The notes beneath the pieces were generated by a model. It searched no databases, was not told the DNA's origin, and saw only the letters and a list, made by a program, of their open reading frames with translations. Below, one piece after another: positions 34,652-43,613 of a DNA stretch of 64,000 nt. The stretch lies in the NCBI RefSeq assembly GCF_028683135.1, contig NZ_JAJUBB010000001.1:1-64000 (forward strand), written 5' to 3'. Source of the DNA: Enterovibrio qingdaonensis. Lineage in GTDB: Bacteria > Pseudomonadota > Gammaproteobacteria > Enterobacterales > Vibrionaceae. Each line of letters opens with the position of its first letter. Within the stretch, counting starts at the first letter, position 1. The position numbers and the translations under genes are program-made.

Positions 34652-36331
34652 ATGACGAACGGTTTAATGGGAATGACTGAAGCACTGGCCTCGGCGGAAA
34701 CGACAGAAACTGAAGAATCGCTGGAGCTTTGGTGCAAGACGCTTTTTAAGCGATTAGAACGCGACGTAGGTGCAATCAACGTTGCTTTGTTTGTTTTATC
34801 TGAAAACAAACCGTTACTTTGTGCAAGTCTGACGACTCGTGTTTTTCATTTCTATCCCGATTTTCGGCCTGCTGAAGAGTATGGTGGCTACTCAATTGAT
34901 TGGGAAAAAGAAGCAAGCAAGTGTGAGAAAGAGTTTTCATTAATCGGAGAGTTTGCTGTAAATGGTGTGTGGAAGAAAGACAATGCGCAATGGGAACATA
35001 CGGTACTGAGATTAAAAAAGGGAAGCCAAACGCTGGCATACCTGTTTGTTGAATCGGAATGTACGTCAGGTGTTAGGGCTTTTTATCCGACACTTTTTGA
35101 TTGGGTCTACGATACCGCCGCCGAAAATTTAAAATACCTCTTGCTGAAACAACAGTTGGCTCAAGTTAAGAGTGACAAGCACCAGAACGAGTTGAACCTT
35201 GCCTTAAATAATCACCAACTCTCATCCCAGCTCTCCTACATCAAAAGCCTGCACGAAATATCTCTGCGTTTTACGAAGGCCACGACGATTCACGCGCTGT
35301 GTCGTATCGCAGTTGAGCTTGGCCGTAGCAAGCTGCAAATCGATCGTATGGGTATCTTTCTGTGTGACATGGACAGCTCCGAAATGTGGGGAACGTGGGG
35401 GACCGACATTGACGGAAACGTGGTTGATCGATCCGACTTCCGAACAGAAATGCCTAACAACCTTTTTATGGAAGAAGCGTTTTCTAAAAAGAACCAACTA
35501 ATCGTGAAAGAGAATGTCCCTCTTTATTTTGGTACTAAACAGGTGGGCGTTGGTTGGAACATCATGATGGTTATGTGGGATGGCGATAACTGTATTGGTT
35601 GGCTGGCAGCTGACAATCTACTTTCCCAGTCAGTGTTAGATGAGCCCAAAAAAGAAGCCTTCAAGCTACTCGCGGCGTCTGTTTGCCAAAAAATCATTAA
35701 GCTTCGTGAAACAGAAGCGGCAGATGAACGGTATTACGCACTGCAAGAGCAAATAAGGCTTCAAGCAGAGAAAGACAGCGAAGTCGAAAACCAATTGATG
35801 AACGCGCGCAAACAAATGCGTTGGTTGGAAGTGCGAGATGAGAAGTTAGGTCTGCTTAATGCCACGTATCTGGATCTTGCTCTGCCTCGTTTCGTGAAAA
35901 TGGCGAAAGATGAAAAAATGCCAGTGACAGCGGGCGTCGTGTCTATCGATTTTTTCCAAGGATATAAGAAGCAATACGGTGAGTTGCCCGCTCAACGTCT
36001 AATGATGTCGATCGCGGATGATTTGAAATGTCACTTACGTGATTTTGACGACCAATTGTTGTGCCTAATAAAAGAGGGGCAGTTTGCATTTCTGGTAAAA
36101 ACAAAAGATGAAGTTCATCTAAGAGACATTGCGACTAAAATTGTCGACGAGACCTACCACCGAAACATTGAAAACGATACGTCGAACTACTATCAACGTG
36201 TTACCTTGAGCCTCGGCATTGCCGTTAACTGTGCAGGGTTGTTCACCAAACCTATTGGGGTGTTAAAAAAAGCTGAAAAGGCGTGTTTGATTGCTGAGAA
36301 ACTAGGCCGAAACAGGTTTTGCATCGATTAA
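34652..36331 (+). CDS. GAF-type sensor with degenerate GGDEF domain
   Basis: A 559-residue cytosolic protein. The N-terminal half (about residues 20-350) has two regions with GAF-like sequence (QIDRMGIFLCDMDSSEMWGT, VGWNIMMVMWDGDNCIGWLA), joined by helical linkers. The C-terminal ~170 residues are a GGDEF-fold domain by pattern (LGLLNATYLDLALPRF, VVSIDFF, SLGIAVN, AEKLGRNRF), but the GGDEF signature is replaced by KEGQF at residues 474-478. It should not make c-di-GMP and could bind nucleotide or partners instead. The start among ATGs at 34652, 34667 and 34673 is uncertain. Confidence 0.7.
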   Translation: MTNGLMGMTEALASAETTETEESLELWCKTLFKRLERDVGAINVALFVLSENKPLLCASLTTRVFHFYPDFRPAEEYGGYSIDWEKEASKCEKEFSLIGEFAVNGVWKKDNAQWEHTVLRLKKGSQTLAYLFVESECTSGVRAFYPTLFDWVYDTAAENLKYLLLKQQLAQVKSDKHQNELNLALNNHQLSSQLSYIKSLHEISLRFTKATTIHALCRIAVELGRSKLQIDRMGIFLCDMDSSEMWGTWGTDIDGNVVDRSDFRTEMPNNLFMEEAFSKKNQLIVKENVPLYFGTKQVGVGWNIMMVMWDGDNCIGWLAADNLLSQSVLDEPKKEAFKLLAASVCQKIIKLRETEAADERYYALQEQIRLQAEKDSEVENQLMNARKQMRWLEVRDEKLGLLNATYLDLALPRFVKMAKDEKMPVTAGVVSIDFFQGYKKQYGELPAQRLMMSIADDLKCHLRDFDDQLLCLIKEGQFAFLVKTKDEVHLRDIATKIVDETYHRNIENDTSNYYQRVTLSLGIAVNCAGLFTKPIGVLKKAEKACLIAEKLGRNRFCID

Positions 36332-36635
36332 ATGCTTTTTCGGTTAACGTGAATTTCCGCATGAAATAACAGCGAATCGTTGCGTAATTAGTCGTTTGCA
36401 GTCAAAAAGTCAGCAGTCGTAGAAAGAATTGTGAAGTTGTTCAATTTTTTCTGGCTTTTTTTAGTTTAGTGGCGCAGAATGCTGACCCTTATTGCCGAGG
36501 CCCATAGCGTTAGTTACTGTTGCAGAGAGTAGGACGTCATTGTTTTTAGTTACTTTGACCCTGCATCAGTGAGAAATAACAGTGCAAAACCGCTAGAAGG
36601 GGCCCCGTTACTTTTGTCTATATATTGGGATCCCA
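36332..36635 (+). promoter_or_regulatory. long leader/promoter region of deaD
   Basis: About 300 bp precede deaD without a supported gene. E. coli deaD has a long 5' untranslated region important for cold-shock control, so this stretch may be a similar leader. A 17-codon frame from ATG 36479 (starting MLTLIAEAHS) could be a leader peptide, but its ribosome site is weak. Confidence 0.4.
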
Positions 36636-38576
36636 ATGCAAGATACTGTTACTGAATTTCGCCAGCTAGAACTGGCTGAAAACATCCTTTCCGCTCTTGA
36701 TGAGATTGGCTTTGTTGCGCCAACTCCTATCCAGGCGGCTTCTATCCCTGTTCTTATGACCGGTGTTGATGCACTGGGTAAAGCACAGACTGGTACGGGT
36801 AAAACCGCTGCATTCTCTTTACCTCTGTTGAACAAACTGGACCTTAACCAGCACAAACCACAAGCCATCGTAATGGCGCCTACTCGTGAGCTGGCGATCC
36901 AAGTTGCAGCAGAAATGAAACTGCTTGGTAAGAAAATCCAGGGACTGAAGGTTCTTGAAATTTATGGTGGTGCGTCGATCGTTGATCAAATGCGCGCACT
37001 ACGTAGCGGCGCACACATTGTTGTGGGTACGCCAGGTCGTGTTAAAGACCTGATCAACCGCGAACGTCTTCAACTGGACGAAGTTCATACTTTCGTTCTG
37101 GATGAAGCAGATGAAATGTTGAAGATGGGTTTCGTTGACGACGTAACTTGGATCATGGAGCAAGCACCAGCGACAGCACAACGCGTTCTGTTCTCTGCGA
37201 CTATGCCTCCAATGGTTAAAGAAATCGTTGATCGCTTCCTACGTGAACCTGCGCGTATCGACGTGGCAGGTAGCAACCGTACTGTTGAGAAAGTAGAGCA
37301 GCAGTTCTGGGTTGTTAAAGGCGTAGAGAAAGACGAAGCAATGGCTCGCCTTCTTGAAACCGAAGAAACTGACGCATCTATCGTATTCGTACGTACTCGT
37401 CAGGATACTGAGCGTCTGGCTGACTGGCTGTCTGCTCGTGGCTTTAAAGCTGCAGCACTTCACGGTGACATTCCTCAGTCTCTTCGTGAGCGCACCGTTG
37501 ATCATATCAAACGTGGCGTAATCGATATTCTGGTTGCGACTGACGTTGTCGCTCGTGGTCTTGATGTTCCGCGTATCACGCACGTATTTAACTACGACAT
37601 CCCATTCGATGTTGAGTCGTACATCCACCGCATCGGTCGTACTGGCCGTGCAGGTCGCGCTGGTAAAGCGATCCTGTTGGTTCGTACTAACCAAATTCGT
37701 ATGCTGCGCACTATCGAGCGTGTTACTTCTACCCGTATGGAAGAAATCCAACTTCCAATGCGTGACAAAGTAGCTGAAGCTCGTCTGACTAAACTGGCTG
37801 CTGATCTGGCAGAACAGAAAGAAGCAGAAAGCTTGGAAGCATTTGTAGGTCTGATTGAGAAACTGCAAGAGCAGATCGAAGTTGACACTGCAACGCTAGC
37901 AGCAATGCTGCTTCAACGTCAGCAAGGCAAACGCCCACTGTTCTACCATGGTCCAGATCCAATGGTTGCAGCACTTGAGCGTGAAAGCCGTCGTCGCACT
38001 GAACGTGGTGAGCGCGGTGAGCGTGGCGAACGCGGTCCTCGTGACGGTAACCGTGGTGAGCGTGGCGAGCGTCGTAGCTACAACGCTGCAGATTGGGATA
38101 CTTACCAGCTACAAGTTGGTCGTGACCAAGGCGTACAAGTTAAAGACATCGTTGGTGCAATCGCGAACGAACTGGGCCTAGAGAAACAATTCATCGGTTC
38201 AATCAAACTGGCAACAGGTCACACCTATGTTCAGTTGCCGAAGAAAATGCCTCAAGAGATCCTGGGTCAACTGAAGCAACTGCGCATTCGCCAAAAAGCG
38301 ACTGATGCACAATTGGTTGAAGGCCATGTGAACATGGAGCCACCTCGTCGTCGTAACAACAACGGTGGTGAGCGTAACGGTAACCGTCGTTTTGACGACC
38401 GTGGCCCACGTGGTCCACGTGGTGGTGACCGTGAAGGCAATCGTGGTGGTCATCGTGGCGATCGCGGTGAGCGTGGTGGAGAGCGTAACGGTGAACGCGG
38501 CGAGCGTCGTTTCAACCGTGACCGTGGCGGTGAACAACGTTCATTCCGTGGTGAGCGTCGCCATACCGAAGCGTAA
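36636..38576 (+). CDS. deaD: DEAD-box RNA helicase DeaD (CsdA)
   Basis: ATP-dependent RNA helicase involved in cold-shock ribosome assembly and mRNA decay. The 646-residue protein has all core motifs: Q-motif PTPIQAASIPVL, Walker A AQTGTGKTAAF, DEAD in VLDEADEMLK, SAT in LFSATMPP, and HRIGRTGRAGR. After the helicase core come a dimerisation region and the DbpA-like RNA-binding domain (about residues 485-560), then Arg/Gly-rich tails typical of DeaD. Its codon use is strongly biased, suggesting high expression. A perfect terminator follows. Confidence 0.96.
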   Translation: MQDTVTEFRQLELAENILSALDEIGFVAPTPIQAASIPVLMTGVDALGKAQTGTGKTAAFSLPLLNKLDLNQHKPQAIVMAPTRELAIQVAAEMKLLGKKIQGLKVLEIYGGASIVDQMRALRSGAHIVVGTPGRVKDLINRERLQLDEVHTFVLDEADEMLKMGFVDDVTWIMEQAPATAQRVLFSATMPPMVKEIVDRFLREPARIDVAGSNRTVEKVEQQFWVVKGVEKDEAMARLLETEETDASIVFVRTRQDTERLADWLSARGFKAAALHGDIPQSLRERTVDHIKRGVIDILVATDVVARGLDVPRITHVFNYDIPFDVESYIHRIGRTGRAGRAGKAILLVRTNQIRMLRTIERVTSTRMEEIQLPMRDKVAEARLTKLAADLAEQKEAESLEAFVGLIEKLQEQIEVDTATLAAMLLQRQQGKRPLFYHGPDPMVAALERESRRRTERGERGERGERGPRDGNRGERGERRSYNAADWDTYQLQVGRDQGVQVKDIVGAIANELGLEKQFIGSIKLATGHTYVQLPKKMPQEILGQLKQLRIRQKATDAQLVEGHVNMEPPRRRNNNGGERNGNRRFDDRGPRGPRGGDREGNRGGHRGDRGERGGERNGERGERRFNRDRGGEQRSFRGERRHTEA

Positions 38577-38582
38577 TCCCTG

Positions 38583-38612
38583 AAAAGCCGGCGAAAGCCG
38601 GCTTTTTTCTTT
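38583..38612 (+). terminator. rho-independent terminator of deaD
   Basis: AAAAGCCGGC, loop GAAA, GCCGGCTTTT (38597-38606), then TTCTTTTT. Confidence 0.93.
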
Positions 38613-38717
38613 TTAGCTCCCAGAAATGGATACCTTTAGGTTCTAACGTTTGGGACGTTTTAAATCCATTAATATTGCTATATTTCTGATTCAGCGTTCC
38701 TTTTTGAGGACTGCTTT

Positions 38718-39383
38718 ATGCTGAATATGCAATTTGATAAACGTGTTATCATCAACACGAATGAGCTCGAATGGCAAGCCTCACCCAGTGCTGGCGTGAT
38801 GCGTAAGCCATTGTCACGAGAACATGCAGAGCGTGGACGCGCTACGAGTATTGTTCAATACCTTCCCAATAGTTCCTTTCCTAAGCATCAACATCCGTTA
38901 GGTGAAGAAATTCTTGTACTCTCCGGTACATTTTTAGATGAGAAGGGTGAGTATCCGGCAGGTACTTATATTCGTAATCCGCCAGGGTCTTCTCACTCGC
39001 CTTATAGTGTTGAAGGTTGCACCATATTCGTGAAACTCCAACAGTTCTCTTCGAATGATCAGCATTCTGTCCGCATTGATACCACTGCAAAAGAGGGGTG
39101 GATTGATGCTCAAGGGAAACTGAGAATGCTACCGCTGCACGAGTTTAATGGCGAACAAGTTGCCATGATTCGATGGCCTGCGGCACAACATTTTTTCTCG
39201 ATTTCCCACTTTTGTGGAGAAGAGGTGTTTGTTTTGGAGGGGGAGTACCGCGATGAGTTTGGTCGTTACCCCGCAGGTACGTGGATAAGAAACCCACATA
39301 TGTTTGAGCACAATCCCTATGCGATGGAAGATACACTACTTTGGGTGAAAGTGGGTCACCTCCCTTATCCGCACCAACTCTGA
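38718..39383 (+). CDS. tandem ChrR-like cupin protein
   Basis: A 221-residue protein made of two similar cupin halves. The first half has SFPKHQHPLGEEILVLSGTF and the second FFSISHFCGEEVFVLEGEYR; both are followed by a matching YPAGTYIRNPPGSSHSPY / YPAGTWIRNPHMFEHNPY block, showing internal duplication. The pattern is that of the ChrR-like cupin domain, a metal-binding fold also found as the sensor of anti-sigma factors, but no anti-sigma domain is present. The second half has Ser where the first has a His ligand (SHF versus KHQH), so metal binding may differ. Function unknown. Confidence 0.78.
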   Translation: MLNMQFDKRVIINTNELEWQASPSAGVMRKPLSREHAERGRATSIVQYLPNSSFPKHQHPLGEEILVLSGTFLDEKGEYPAGTYIRNPPGSSHSPYSVEGCTIFVKLQQFSSNDQHSVRIDTTAKEGWIDAQGKLRMLPLHEFNGEQVAMIRWPAAQHFFSISHFCGEEVFVLEGEYRDEFGRYPAGTWIRNPHMFEHNPYAMEDTLLWVKVGHLPYPHQL

Positions 39384-39625
39384 CCCCATATCTACTTTTA
39401 TAACGACCAGTAAAGGGTTACGTTGTAACACAAGTGAAGTGGCGACCTTGTTAATTAATCCCGTAACTGCGTTAATCGTTCGTGTTTAAACAAAACAGTC
39501 GCTTTTCTAATATGTACGTGAAAGACGTAACAATGAGACAAATGTCTGTCTGACATGCCGCTAGTATATTGCTTGAGTGAAATGCCTTAGGAAGAGCATG
39601 CACTCAGTTTTACAGTTTTATCAGG

Positions 39626-41260
39626 ATGCGGCCAATCAGGATGTTCAAGAGTCAAAGCCCGAGTCAGTTGCCATACTTTGATTTGGCACCTGTGCCTATG
39701 CTGCTTATTAATGAGCATGGGGAAATTGTTCATATTAACGGTGAGGGCTTTAACCTTCTCCGTTCAGTCGTCTCTGACGAAATTGCCACGTTAGATGGAT
39801 GCATGGCTCGCGGCCAGTGGGCCGACGTAAAACGGTTTTTTGATATCGCTATCAATGCTAAAACCGATACGATTTATCGAAACATCCTGAGACTAAAAGG
39901 CCAAAGCATTAATCATTTAATGACGGTTTCCATCGCGTCTTCGTCTCCCAATCCCCTTTATGTTGCAGCATTTTCACCTTACTACGACACCTTTACGTCG
40001 AAGATCGATATAGATCAGATGCCTATGTGTATGGCGATTGTGAATGATCAGGGGCGTTATGAGCAGATCAACCCAGCATTTTGCCAACTCGTTGGTTATG
40101 AGCTTGATGAACTTATAGGAGCGAAAGAGGATAACATTTCATTTTGTTCTGATGCCAATTCGGAAAAACCGTTACGTGTTCGCCTTTCGCAGAACGATGA
40201 AAGCCATTACAGCGTAGAAAAAAGGTACATACACAAAAACGGGCATCAGATTTGGGTTAGAACGTTTGTCACGCAAGTTAGCGCAGCGAAGGACCGAAAA
40301 CTGTATGTTGTTGCAGTGGTCAATATTCATGAAGAGAAGCAACTTCAAGAAGTCATTTCTACCTCTGAACGTAGATTCCGCGCAATCGCTGAAAATGTAA
40401 GTTCGGTAGTGTGGATATCGGCTTCCGATCCAATGCGTCTTCTTTACGTAAACAAATGCTATGCCACGATCTGGGAAGAGTCTGTCGACAAACTTTACAC
40501 AGACCCTCGCTCGTTCCTAAATAGGATTCATCCGAATGATCGGGAACTTGCTGCTGAAATGCGGTTTTCGTCTTCGACAGAGTCCTGGAGTATTAATTAT
40601 CGTCTCGTTTTCCCTGATCATAGAGTAAAGCACGTGCGAGATAGCGGGCATTGTGTATTCGATGGTAATGGCGAGTTGATCTATCGTGTTGGAACGCTAA
40701 CTGATATTACGTATGAGATCGACCAGCGTGACACCATGATGGTCATGGCCAAAAAGCTACGTGATCTGGTGGATTTTGATTCATTAACAGGCATTAAATC
40801 TCGACATGCCATCATGACCGATGTAGAGGACGCCTATCATCAATATACTCAAAATGGTAAGCCTTCCGTTTTGGTCTATTTTGATGCGAATGGCTTTAAA
40901 GCGATCAACGATACCTACGGCCATGAAGTGGGAGACCGCGTACTAATTTCAATCGCAGACCATTTGACCAGTAATATTCGCGATACAGATGTTGCTGGGC
41001 GCATAGGTGGTGATGAGTTTGTCGTTATCCTGAGACATGCTGCGCAGAAAGAAGTGCCTCAAATCCTAGAAAGATTGAGCGGTGAAATTACGTCACCTGG
41101 CTTGCCGGATGAAGTGAGAATTTCATTGAGCCTAGGGGCTGTCGAATTGACGTCTGAAATTGATTCGGTAGAAGAATGGCTAAGCAGTGCTGATGGCTCT
41201 ATGTATGAAAACAAGCGTAAGTTTAAACGTGCTCGCTACCCGTCGATTAGAACGGTGTGA
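39626..41260 (+). CDS. PAS-domain diguanylate cyclase
   Basis: A 544-residue protein that probably synthesises c-di-GMP. There are about three PAS-type regions (residues ~10-110, ~125-235 with NPAFCQLVGYELDELIGAKE, and ~245-365 with VWISASDPMRLLYVNKCYA). A complete GGDEF domain follows (FDSLTGIKSRHAIM, LVYFDANGFKAINDTYGHEV, GRIGGDEFVVIL with GGDEF at 461-465). The inhibitory RxxD site (RDTD) lies the standard five residues upstream, so product feedback inhibition is expected. No transmembrane segment, so a cytosolic sensor. Confidence 0.92.
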   Translation: MRPIRMFKSQSPSQLPYFDLAPVPMLLINEHGEIVHINGEGFNLLRSVVSDEIATLDGCMARGQWADVKRFFDIAINAKTDTIYRNILRLKGQSINHLMTVSIASSSPNPLYVAAFSPYYDTFTSKIDIDQMPMCMAIVNDQGRYEQINPAFCQLVGYELDELIGAKEDNISFCSDANSEKPLRVRLSQNDESHYSVEKRYIHKNGHQIWVRTFVTQVSAAKDRKLYVVAVVNIHEEKQLQEVISTSERRFRAIAENVSSVVWISASDPMRLLYVNKCYATIWEESVDKLYTDPRSFLNRIHPNDRELAAEMRFSSSTESWSINYRLVFPDHRVKHVRDSGHCVFDGNGELIYRVGTLTDITYEIDQRDTMMVMAKKLRDLVDFDSLTGIKSRHAIMTDVEDAYHQYTQNGKPSVLVYFDANGFKAINDTYGHEVGDRVLISIADHLTSNIRDTDVAGRIGGDEFVVILRHAAQKEVPQILERLSGEITSPGLPDEVRISLSLGAVELTSEIDSVEEWLSSADGSMYENKRKFKRARYPSIRTV

Positions 41261-41454
41261 GCTTTCGTATATTTGTATGGTTTAGTAACACATTGACGTA
41301 TTGAGTACTTCTTTACACCCAAACGTCTGGCCCTCAAAAGTGTATAAACAAGTATTAGAACTTTATGCTGATATGTTTCGGTTGTTTTTAAAATGAGACA
41401 CATCTCTGTATTGCATCGGCGTATTCTCTTAGTTGAATAACAGAGGGATTCGCC

Positions 41455-42123
41455 ATGCAGAGCGTAGTAGAAGTATTCGGAACCGCACTTGCCAGCTATT
41501 ACAATGGCAATAAATCAGGAAAGCTCATTGTTAGGGAAAACAATGGCACGTCCGTGATCCCAACGTCTGATTTCTTTCGTCGTCCGGAAGATGTCGCCAC
41601 GGATCGAATCGCTCTGTCATATTGTCGACGAAGTGTGTTAAACATTGGAGCCAGTAGCGGAGAGCATTCACTGTTTCTCGTTGCAAAAGGCATCAAAGTC
41701 ATTTCTATTGATAATTCTCCCATTGCTTGTGCGATCATGCATCAACGGGGCGTACCTTCTGTTATTTGCGGTCATTTGTTTGATCAGCACCCGATGTTTG
41801 ATCGAACGTTTACATGGTTGGCGCTAAGAGGCGTGGTGGGTCAGCTTGGAAACATCCGAAATTTTTTCCATTTCCTCGATTTAGCGCATCGCAATCTTTA
41901 TCCGGGCGGACGATTGATCTTAAGCTCTGAAAATTTACGTTATGAAGGTTATCGCACACGTCATCTCACCTTTGAGTTTGATGGACGTGTCAGTGAAGAA
42001 GTGCCTTGGTTTGATATCGGGATGTCAACGCTTCGTCAAATCGCTGACAGCAGAAACTTCAACTGCCGAATTGTGTATTGCGATGATAGCAATAAATATG
42101 TGGCCTTACTGACTAAGCGGTAA
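41455..42123 (+). CDS. SAM-dependent methyltransferase-like protein
   Basis: A 222-residue protein with a class I methyltransferase core: SAM-binding VLNIGASSGEHSLFLVAK followed by the acidic strand-2 residue in KVISIDNSPIA, and NLYPGGRLILSSENLR after the catalytic region. The N-terminal ~60 residues are of unknown type. ATG 41455 has a fair ribosome site (AGAGGG). Known relatives act on metabolites or lipids; the substrate is not evident. It stands between a diguanylate cyclase and small regulators with no clear link. Confidence 0.75.
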   Translation: MQSVVEVFGTALASYYNGNKSGKLIVRENNGTSVIPTSDFFRRPEDVATDRIALSYCRRSVLNIGASSGEHSLFLVAKGIKVISIDNSPIACAIMHQRGVPSVICGHLFDQHPMFDRTFTWLALRGVVGQLGNIRNFFHFLDLAHRNLYPGGRLILSSENLRYEGYRTRHLTFEFDGRVSEEVPWFDIGMSTLRQIADSRNFNCRIVYCDDSNKYVALLTKR

Positions 42124-42152
42124 CGGGTTGGCAGAGTAGATGAATTGAAGAG

Positions 42153-42178
42153 ATGGGGCTTATAGCCCCATTTTTTTT
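42153..42178 (+). terminator. terminator of the methyltransferase gene, inside the opposing gene's 3' end
   Basis: ATGGGGCT, loop TAT, AGCCCCAT, then TTTTTTT. It overlaps the last codons of the minus-strand gene at 42160-42366, so two convergent genes share this sequence. Confidence 0.88.
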
Positions 42179-42366
42179 GAATATTTCTCGACGCAGTCAA
42201 TAAAGTGAGCGCGCTCATCTTCATCGGAAATCGCCTTTGCCTGAGCAGCAAGCGTACTTCTATCTGCCAATGAGTTTTTTACCTGCCAAACAGCATAGGA
42301 AGCCTGTTTATCGAGTTCAATTTTTTGTTTTTCTGCAGGGGGTAGCAAGGCGAGGTTGTAACTCAT
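42160..42366 (-). CDS. DUF3283-like small protein
   Basis: A 68-residue soluble, charged, helical protein starting MSYNLALLPPAEKQKIELDK and ending CVEKYSKKMGL. By memory it resembles the DUF3283 family, which I associate with the Vibrionaceae; the match is by eye. ATG 42366 is chosen because family similarity starts there. Its 3' end overlaps the terminator of the convergent methyltransferase gene. Function unknown. Confidence 0.68.
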   Translation of the reverse strand: MSYNLALLPPAEKQKIELDKQASYAVWQVKNSLADRSTLAAQAKAISDEDERAHFIDCVEKYSKKMGL

Positions 42367-42517
42367 GGGATATCTCTTTTCGAAATGACGGCGATACGAT
42401 AGCGAAGAGTGCGACAAACGACAAGAGCTTACTGTCACCTTACCTCTTACTGACACAAATTATAGGTCGCTGACATAACATGGCTTTATTGAATAGATAG
42501 GTTTCACGCGAGGAAAC

Positions 42518-42865
42518 ATGGAATTTACCTATCACGATCGTCAAACGATTTATGATGCTTGGATGTCGTATAAAGCGAAATTACGTATCACCCAGATAGA
42601 AATGGCAAAGCGATTGGGTATCAGTCAGCTCGACTTTTCAAAAGCTCTCAGAGGTGACGTGCCAATGGAGAAAGGATTCGTATATCGTTTCTGCAACGAG
42701 ATTGGGCTGGATCCCGAACTGTCATTGCCGAGCCTCAAAAACAGTAAGCCAGCCCAACAGGGTGGCCCTATCTTGATTAAGACGTCTTTCGTTGTCGATG
42801 GTACAGTATCAAAAGTTGAATACTCGGATAACCAAGTGTTTATCGAATTTGTTAAAGAAGCATAA
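42518..42865 (+). CDS. helix-turn-helix protein (Cro/C1-type fold)
   Basis: A 115-residue protein with an N-terminal HTH (about residues 13-62: WMSYKAKLRITQIEMAKRLG, then ISQLDFSKALRG). The C-terminal ~40 residues (LIKTSFVVDGTVSKVEYSDN) look like a small beta-rich domain and could mediate dimerisation or ligand binding. ATG 42518 has GAGGAAAC. Monocistronic with its own terminator. The target is unknown. Confidence 0.75.
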   Translation: MEFTYHDRQTIYDAWMSYKAKLRITQIEMAKRLGISQLDFSKALRGDVPMEKGFVYRFCNEIGLDPELSLPSLKNSKPAQQGGPILIKTSFVVDGTVSKVEYSDNQVFIEFVKEA

Positions 42866-42866
42866 G

Positions 42867-42895
42867 AAAAGCCATCTGAGGATGGCTTTTTCGTT
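42867..42895. terminator. terminator of the HTH gene (bidirectional)
   Basis: AAAAGCCATC (42867-42876), loop TGAG, GATGGCTTTT (42881-42890), then TTCGTTTTT. It also stands 3' of the minus-strand glutathione transferase gene ending at 42927. Confidence 0.88.
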
Positions 42896-42926
42896 TTTAT
42901 AGAAACGTATCGAGAAGGGGGACGTG

Positions 42927-43595
42927 TTACTTTGTCACCATTTTGGCAATCTGTTTAGCTCGCTCTTCATCGGATAACTCCGAAGGAGGCGGAACAAGGA
43001 TTCCCTTCTGGCAAGCGGGTCGCTCCGCCAGCTCATCAACCCAACGCTGCAAATGCGTTAATCCTGATATATCAACACCGCTCCACTCGTGGATTCTGAC
43101 CCATGGCCAAGTGGCAATATCTGCAATTGTGTATTCATCACCGGCGAGATACGCGTTGTTTTCTAGCTGGCTGTTCATGACTTCAAAAAGGCGTCGGCCC
43201 TCTTTTTGGTATCGTTCGATAGCCGCGGGAATTTTCTCAGGGAAGTAGCGATAAAATACGTTGGCTTGTCCCATCATGGGGCCAACGCCGCCCATTTGAA
43301 ACATCAACCATTGAATAACTTGGCTACGTTTTTTTGGATCTTCCGGCAAAAACATGCCTGTTTTTTCCGCGAGATAAAGGAGAATCGCACCCGATTCAAA
43401 TACCGCAAAATCATCGTTATCACGGTCTATGATTGCGGGAATGCGTCCATTGGGGTTGATAGCGAGAAACTCTGGTTTTTTTTGATCCAAAGCCATTAGA
43501 TCTAACGCATGGAGCGTATAGGGTAAGCCCATTTCTTCTAACGCAATCGAAACCTTAAAACCATTAGGCGTTCCAGCAGTATAAAGCTCTATCAT
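42927..43595 (-). CDS. glutathione S-transferase, YfcG/YghU-type
   Basis: A 222-residue GST. The N-terminal thioredoxin-like domain ([20 protein letters not shown], then [32 protein letters not shown]) matches the E. coli YfcG/YghU group, which act as disulfide-bond oxidoreductases with glutathione; the C-terminal helical domain follows ([20 protein letters not shown]). It lies 18 nt after a second GST gene, so the two form an operon. Confidence 0.88.
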   Translation of the reverse strand: MIELYTAGTPNGFKVSIALEEMGLPYTLHALDLMALDQKKPEFLAINPNGRIPAIIDRDNDDFAVFESGAILLYLAEKTGMFLPEDPKKRSQVIQWLMFQMGGVGPMMGQANVFYRYFPEKIPAAIERYQKEGRRLFEVMNSQLENNAYLAGDEYTIADIATWPWVRIHEWSGVDISGLTHLQRWVDELAERPACQKGILVPPPSELSDEERAKQIAKMVTK

Positions 43596-43613
43596 GGTAA
43601 TCGTTCCTTTCGA

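Noticed and set aside
36479-36532. 17-codon leader peptide upstream of deaD
   Set aside because: Ribosome site weak and no similarity to a known leader; mentioned only as a possibility.
37239-38537. Long antisense frames within deaD
   Set aside because: They result from the strong codon bias of deaD; no family resemblance.
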